From Pseudomonadota bacterium (lineage in GTDB: Bacteria > Myxococcota > Myxococcia > Myxococcales > Myxococcaceae): a stretch of 7,478 bases of DNA. The position numbers were made by a program, and so were the translations under genes. The stretch spans positions 1 through 7,478 of the forward strand of contig JAFADT010000955.1 of the NCBI GenBank assembly GCA_023424585.1, given 5' to 3'. The notes under the pieces were generated by a model, which was not told the DNA's origin, searched no databases, and was given only the letters and a program-made list of their open reading frames with translations. Shown here piece by piece: positions 5,124 to 7,478 of the stretch; the first letter of the stretch is position 1, and each line of letters opens with the position of its first letter.

Positions 5124-7355
5124 CTAAGGCTCGTTGACCGTGGAGGGCCGTGCCTCGCGCGTGTCGACGGGCGGGGCCTCCAGGAGGCGGAGGGCGGCGG
5201 TATGGAGCACGGTGAGCTGGCGCGTGAGGCGCTCGAGCTGGGACTGGAGCAGGGGGGCCTCGGCGCCCAGGGCCGCTCCAGCCGCGTCCGGGTGGGGGAC
5301 GTTCCAGCCGATGAGCGCGTCGAAGGCGGGCAGGGGCTTGGGGCGGCGGCCGTGGTGCACCGCGTCCGCCAGGTCCTCCATGCTCGCGTCCATGGCGCGC
5401 GCGAAGCGCGACAGGGCCTCCTGCACCGCCGGGGTGGTGGGCACGGAGCGCCGCGACGCGAGCAGGGTGCAGACGGCGGCGAAGCGCCGGGTGAAGGCGA
5501 GCAGCGTCATCTGCGGCTCCACGGCCTCCGTGCGCCAGCGCGGCTCGGTGAGCAGGCGCTGGAAGGACGTCTCCGCGTTGATGGTGGCCAGCCCCAGCTT
5601 GCGGCGCACCTCCACCAGCGCCGCCGCGTCCGGCGGTCCGCCCCGCTGCCACGCGCGGGCCAGCACGCCGAAGAACTCGCGGTCCGCGCGCAGCGCGTCC
5701 GCCACCTGCGACGGGAAGCGCTGGTGCTCCGAGCGCTGCCACAGGAAGAAGGTCCCCGCGAGCGCCAGCCCGCCGCCGATGAGCGTGTTGACGATGCGCA
5801 CCGGCGCCAGCGTCCAGTCCCCGCTGCCCATCTCCGCCAGCAGCACGAAGGTGAGCGTGGCGAAGATGGTGTAGAGCCCGTAGTTGAGCGGGATGAGGCT
5901 CACGCACAGGGCGGCCGTGCAGAACAACAGGCCCTGCATCGCGTGCGGGTTCTGGAGCCACGACGACACGGCGATGGCCAGCAGTCCTCCCACCACCGTC
6001 CCCAGCACGCGTTGGAGCGCCTTGAGGAAGGTGGGCCCGGTGTACGGCTGCATGATGGTCAGGACGGTGATGGTCACCCAGTAGCTGTGGTTCGGCCGGA
6101 ACACGCTGGCCACATAGACCGCCACCGTGGTGGTGATCCCCGCGCGCAGCGCGTGCCGCAGCACCTCCGAGTCCAGCGTGAGGTGCGCGCGCACGGGGTC
6201 CAGCAGGGAGGCGTGGGACTCCTCGGCCAGCGCGCGCGCCGGGGGCGGGGCCTTCGAGGGCGGGCCGGGCAGCCGGCACGCGGTGTCCAGCGCCACGTCC
6301 GCGCGCTGACGCAGCTCCGTGAGCAGCCGCGCGATGTCCGACAGCCGCGCCCGCTCCAGGCGCGTCATCAGGCCCCGCGCGTCCAGGTCTCCGACCGCGT
6401 CGCGCAGCGCCCGCCCGTCCCACTCCGGCTGGGGCCTGCGGCTGCGGCCCTCCTGCTCCACCAGCCGCACCAGGTCCCGGGCCGTGTTCGCGCAGTCCAG
6501 CAGCGCCACGGCCACCGCCGCGCGAGGATCTCCCGCGGGGCCGCTCACCGGCGGGCCCAGGCTCTCCAGCTGTTCGCCCAGGGCGATGAGCCCCATGAAC
6601 ATCGCGTCCGCGGACTCCAGGAGCACCAGCAGCCGCTCGCCCCGGCCGCGCTCGCCCCGGCCCTGGCGCGTGGCCGCGAGCGTGGTGCGCGCCACCTCCA
6701 GCAGCTCGCGGATGCGCCCGTGCTGCTCCTGGATGAGCGCCTGCCAGGCGTCCTCGCGCGCGCCCTGCACCGTGCGCGACAGCCCCTCCGCGTAGTCCGC
6801 CACCGCGTCGAAGCACGCCGCCACCGCCTTGCGCGCGGGCCGGTAGGGGCGGATGGGCCAGAGCACCAGTGACAGCAGCATGGCCCACGCGGAGCCGCCC
6901 AGCACGGCCGCGCCGGACTCCAGCGCGGGCACGACGCCGGTCGCGGGCAGGGCCAGCGCGATGACGAAGGTGGTGGCGGCGATGTTGCCGGTGATGTTCG
7001 CCGCGGGGCCGTACACGCCCGCGAAGCTGAACGCCGTCACCCACAGCAGGGTGGCGGGGATGGCCAGGGCCGGGTGCATCCCCGCCAGGCCGCCCACCAC
7101 CGCGGCCGCCGCCGCGGCCAGCGCCGTGCCGCCCATCGCGCGGAAGCGGGCGTGGTAGGAGCCGCCCTTGTCCACGAAGGACGTGTTGAAGCCGCCGATC
7201 GCGAGCCACAGGGTGCCGGGCAGGTGCAGCGCGGTGCCCACGAGGGTGGGGACGAAGAACGCGAGCGCGGCCCGGAGGCCCGCCTTCACCGCGGGCCGCA
7301 CGGGCGCGAAGCGGGCCACGGCCTTCGCATGGTCCAGGAACTGACGGTGGAGCAC
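5124..7355 (-). CDS. FUSC-family (YccS/YhfK-like) inner-membrane protein, putative aromatic-acid exporter type
   Basis: This large two-block membrane protein is 743 residues from GTG 7355 (numbering below). Block 1 (about 27-167) is strongly hydrophobic and includes LRAALAFFVPTLVGTAL, AIPATLLWVTAFSFAGVYG and AAVLGGSAWAMLLSLVLWP. A long helical cytoplasmic region (about 168-395) follows. Block 2 (about 405-540) opens with the family-typical PNHSYWVTITVLTIMQP (421-437) and FLKALQRVLGT, then several helices. A soluble helical tail (541-743) ends the protein. This block-soluble-block-soluble order matches YccS/YhfK and AaeB-like proteins, some of which export aromatic carboxylic acids; most have no known substrate. 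The start is uncertain. GTG 7355 gives the leader MLHRQFLDHAKAVARF and has GGGGGAGG almost touching it; TTG 7376, GTG 7391 and GTG 7424 are alternatives that would add up to 23 residues. No partner membrane-fusion gene is visible next to it. It ends at TAG 5126-5124, convergent with the hydrolase. Confidence 0.9.
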   Translation of the reverse strand: MLHRQFLDHAKAVARFAPVRPAVKAGLRAALAFFVPTLVGTALHLPGTLWLAIGGFNTSFVDKGGSYHARFRAMGGTALAAAAAAVVGGLAGMHPALAIPATLLWVTAFSFAGVYGPAANITGNIAATTFVIALALPATGVVPALESGAAVLGGSAWAMLLSLVLWPIRPYRPARKAVAACFDAVADYAEGLSRTVQGAREDAWQALIQEQHGRIRELLEVARTTLAATRQGRGERGRGERLLVLLESADAMFMGLIALGEQLESLGPPVSGPAGDPRAAVAVALLDCANTARDLVRLVEQEGRSRRPQPEWDGRALRDAVGDLDARGLMTRLERARLSDIARLLTELRQRADVALDTACRLPGPPSKAPPPARALAEESHASLLDPVRAHLTLDSEVLRHALRAGITTTVAVYVASVFRPNHSYWVTITVLTIMQPYTGPTFLKALQRVLGTVVGGLLAIAVSSWLQNPHAMQGLLFCTAALCVSLIPLNYGLYTIFATLTFVLLAEMGSGDWTLAPVRIVNTLIGGGLALAGTFFLWQRSEHQRFPSQVADALRADREFFGVLARAWQRGGPPDAAALVEVRRKLGLATINAETSFQRLLTEPRWRTEAVEPQMTLLAFTRRFAAVCTLLASRRSVPTTPAVQEALSRFARAMDASMEDLADAVHHGRRPKPLPAFDALIGWNVPHPDAAGAALGAEAPLLQSQLERLTRQLTVLHTAALRLLEAPPVDTREARPSTVNEP

Positions 7356-7443
7356 GCCTCCCCCATAGAGCAACGCCCCTGGTCGGGCCACCGGAATCCG
7401 GGCCGGATGCCGTGGGGGCGTCACTCGCGCGCCCCGCGCCGGG

Positions 7444-7471
7444 GCCTGCCCGGTGCGCGGCGGGGGCAGGC
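7444..7471. repeat. 8-bp GC-rich inverted repeat upstream of the FUSC gene
   Basis: GCCTGCCC (7444-7451) and GGGCAGGC (7464-7471) are perfectly complementary around a 12-nt loop. A 9-mer GCGCCGGGG also occurs twice in direct orientation (7436-7444 and 7470-7478), flanking the hairpin. It could be the terminator of a gene beyond the right edge or part of the FUSC promoter region. The window ends too soon to tell. No T-run is visible. Confidence 0.3.
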
Positions 7472-7478
7472 GCCGGGG

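Noticed and set aside
5106..6872. 588-codon plus-strand open frame opposite the FUSC gene
   Set aside because: Mirror frame; Arg/Gln/His-rich with no recognisable motif.
4954..7209. 751-codon open frame on the minus strand overlapping the FUSC gene in another frame
   Set aside because: Its product is a Gly/Ala/Arg/Pro low-complexity string, while the alternative frame gives clear membrane blocks and FUSC motifs.
1..7478. Insertion sequences, CRISPR arrays, tRNA or rRNA genes, toxin-antitoxin pairs
   Set aside because: No transposase motifs, regularly spaced repeats, cloverleaf-like arms or small gene pairs were seen on either strand.

Overview
The window is very GC-rich with near-universal G/C at third codon positions. 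Its gene content and protein style point to a myxobacterium of the Myxococcus/Corallococcus/Archangium group. This assignment is inference from composition, from the proline-rich MSRIG-type protein start at the left edge, and from recognisable families; no marker gene is present.

Layout from left to right. (1) 1-170, minus: the N-terminus of a protein running off the left edge, with a clear ribosome binding site. (2) 256-658, minus: a decayed response-regulator receiver domain, split by one frameshift and lacking its phosphorylation residues. (3) 670-705: a perfect 14-bp hairpin just after the stop of the next gene. (4) 719-1942, minus: a zinc- and NAD-dependent formaldehyde dehydrogenase of the glutathione-independent type, complete. 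(5) 1943-2522: a gene-poor stretch holding a short cysteine-rich coding-like segment and a remnant of a ComEC-like metallo-beta-lactamase-fold gene broken by several frameshifts. (6) 2523-3905, minus: a complete MATE-family efflux transporter. (7) 3906-4232: a divergent intergenic region with an AT-richer patch and a 17-nt palindrome. (8) 4233-4994, plus: an alpha/beta hydrolase. (9) 4995-5123: a convergent intergenic region with GC-rich inverted repeats. (10) 5124-about 7355, minus: a large FUSC-family (YccS/YhfK-like) inner-membrane protein. (11) 7356-7478: upstream sequence with one GC-rich hairpin.

The four intact genes look like independent housekeeping or stress functions: formaldehyde detoxification, small-molecule export by MATE, an esterase-like hydrolase and an aromatic-acid-exporter-like membrane protein. 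They do not form an obvious operon. Hairpins separate the same-strand genes, and the hydrolase is divergent from MATE and convergent with FUSC. No mobile element, CRISPR array, RNA gene or new multi-gene system could be supported. The most notable items are the two decayed gene remnants, each lying immediately beyond a candidate terminator, and the leader-like N-terminus at the left edge.
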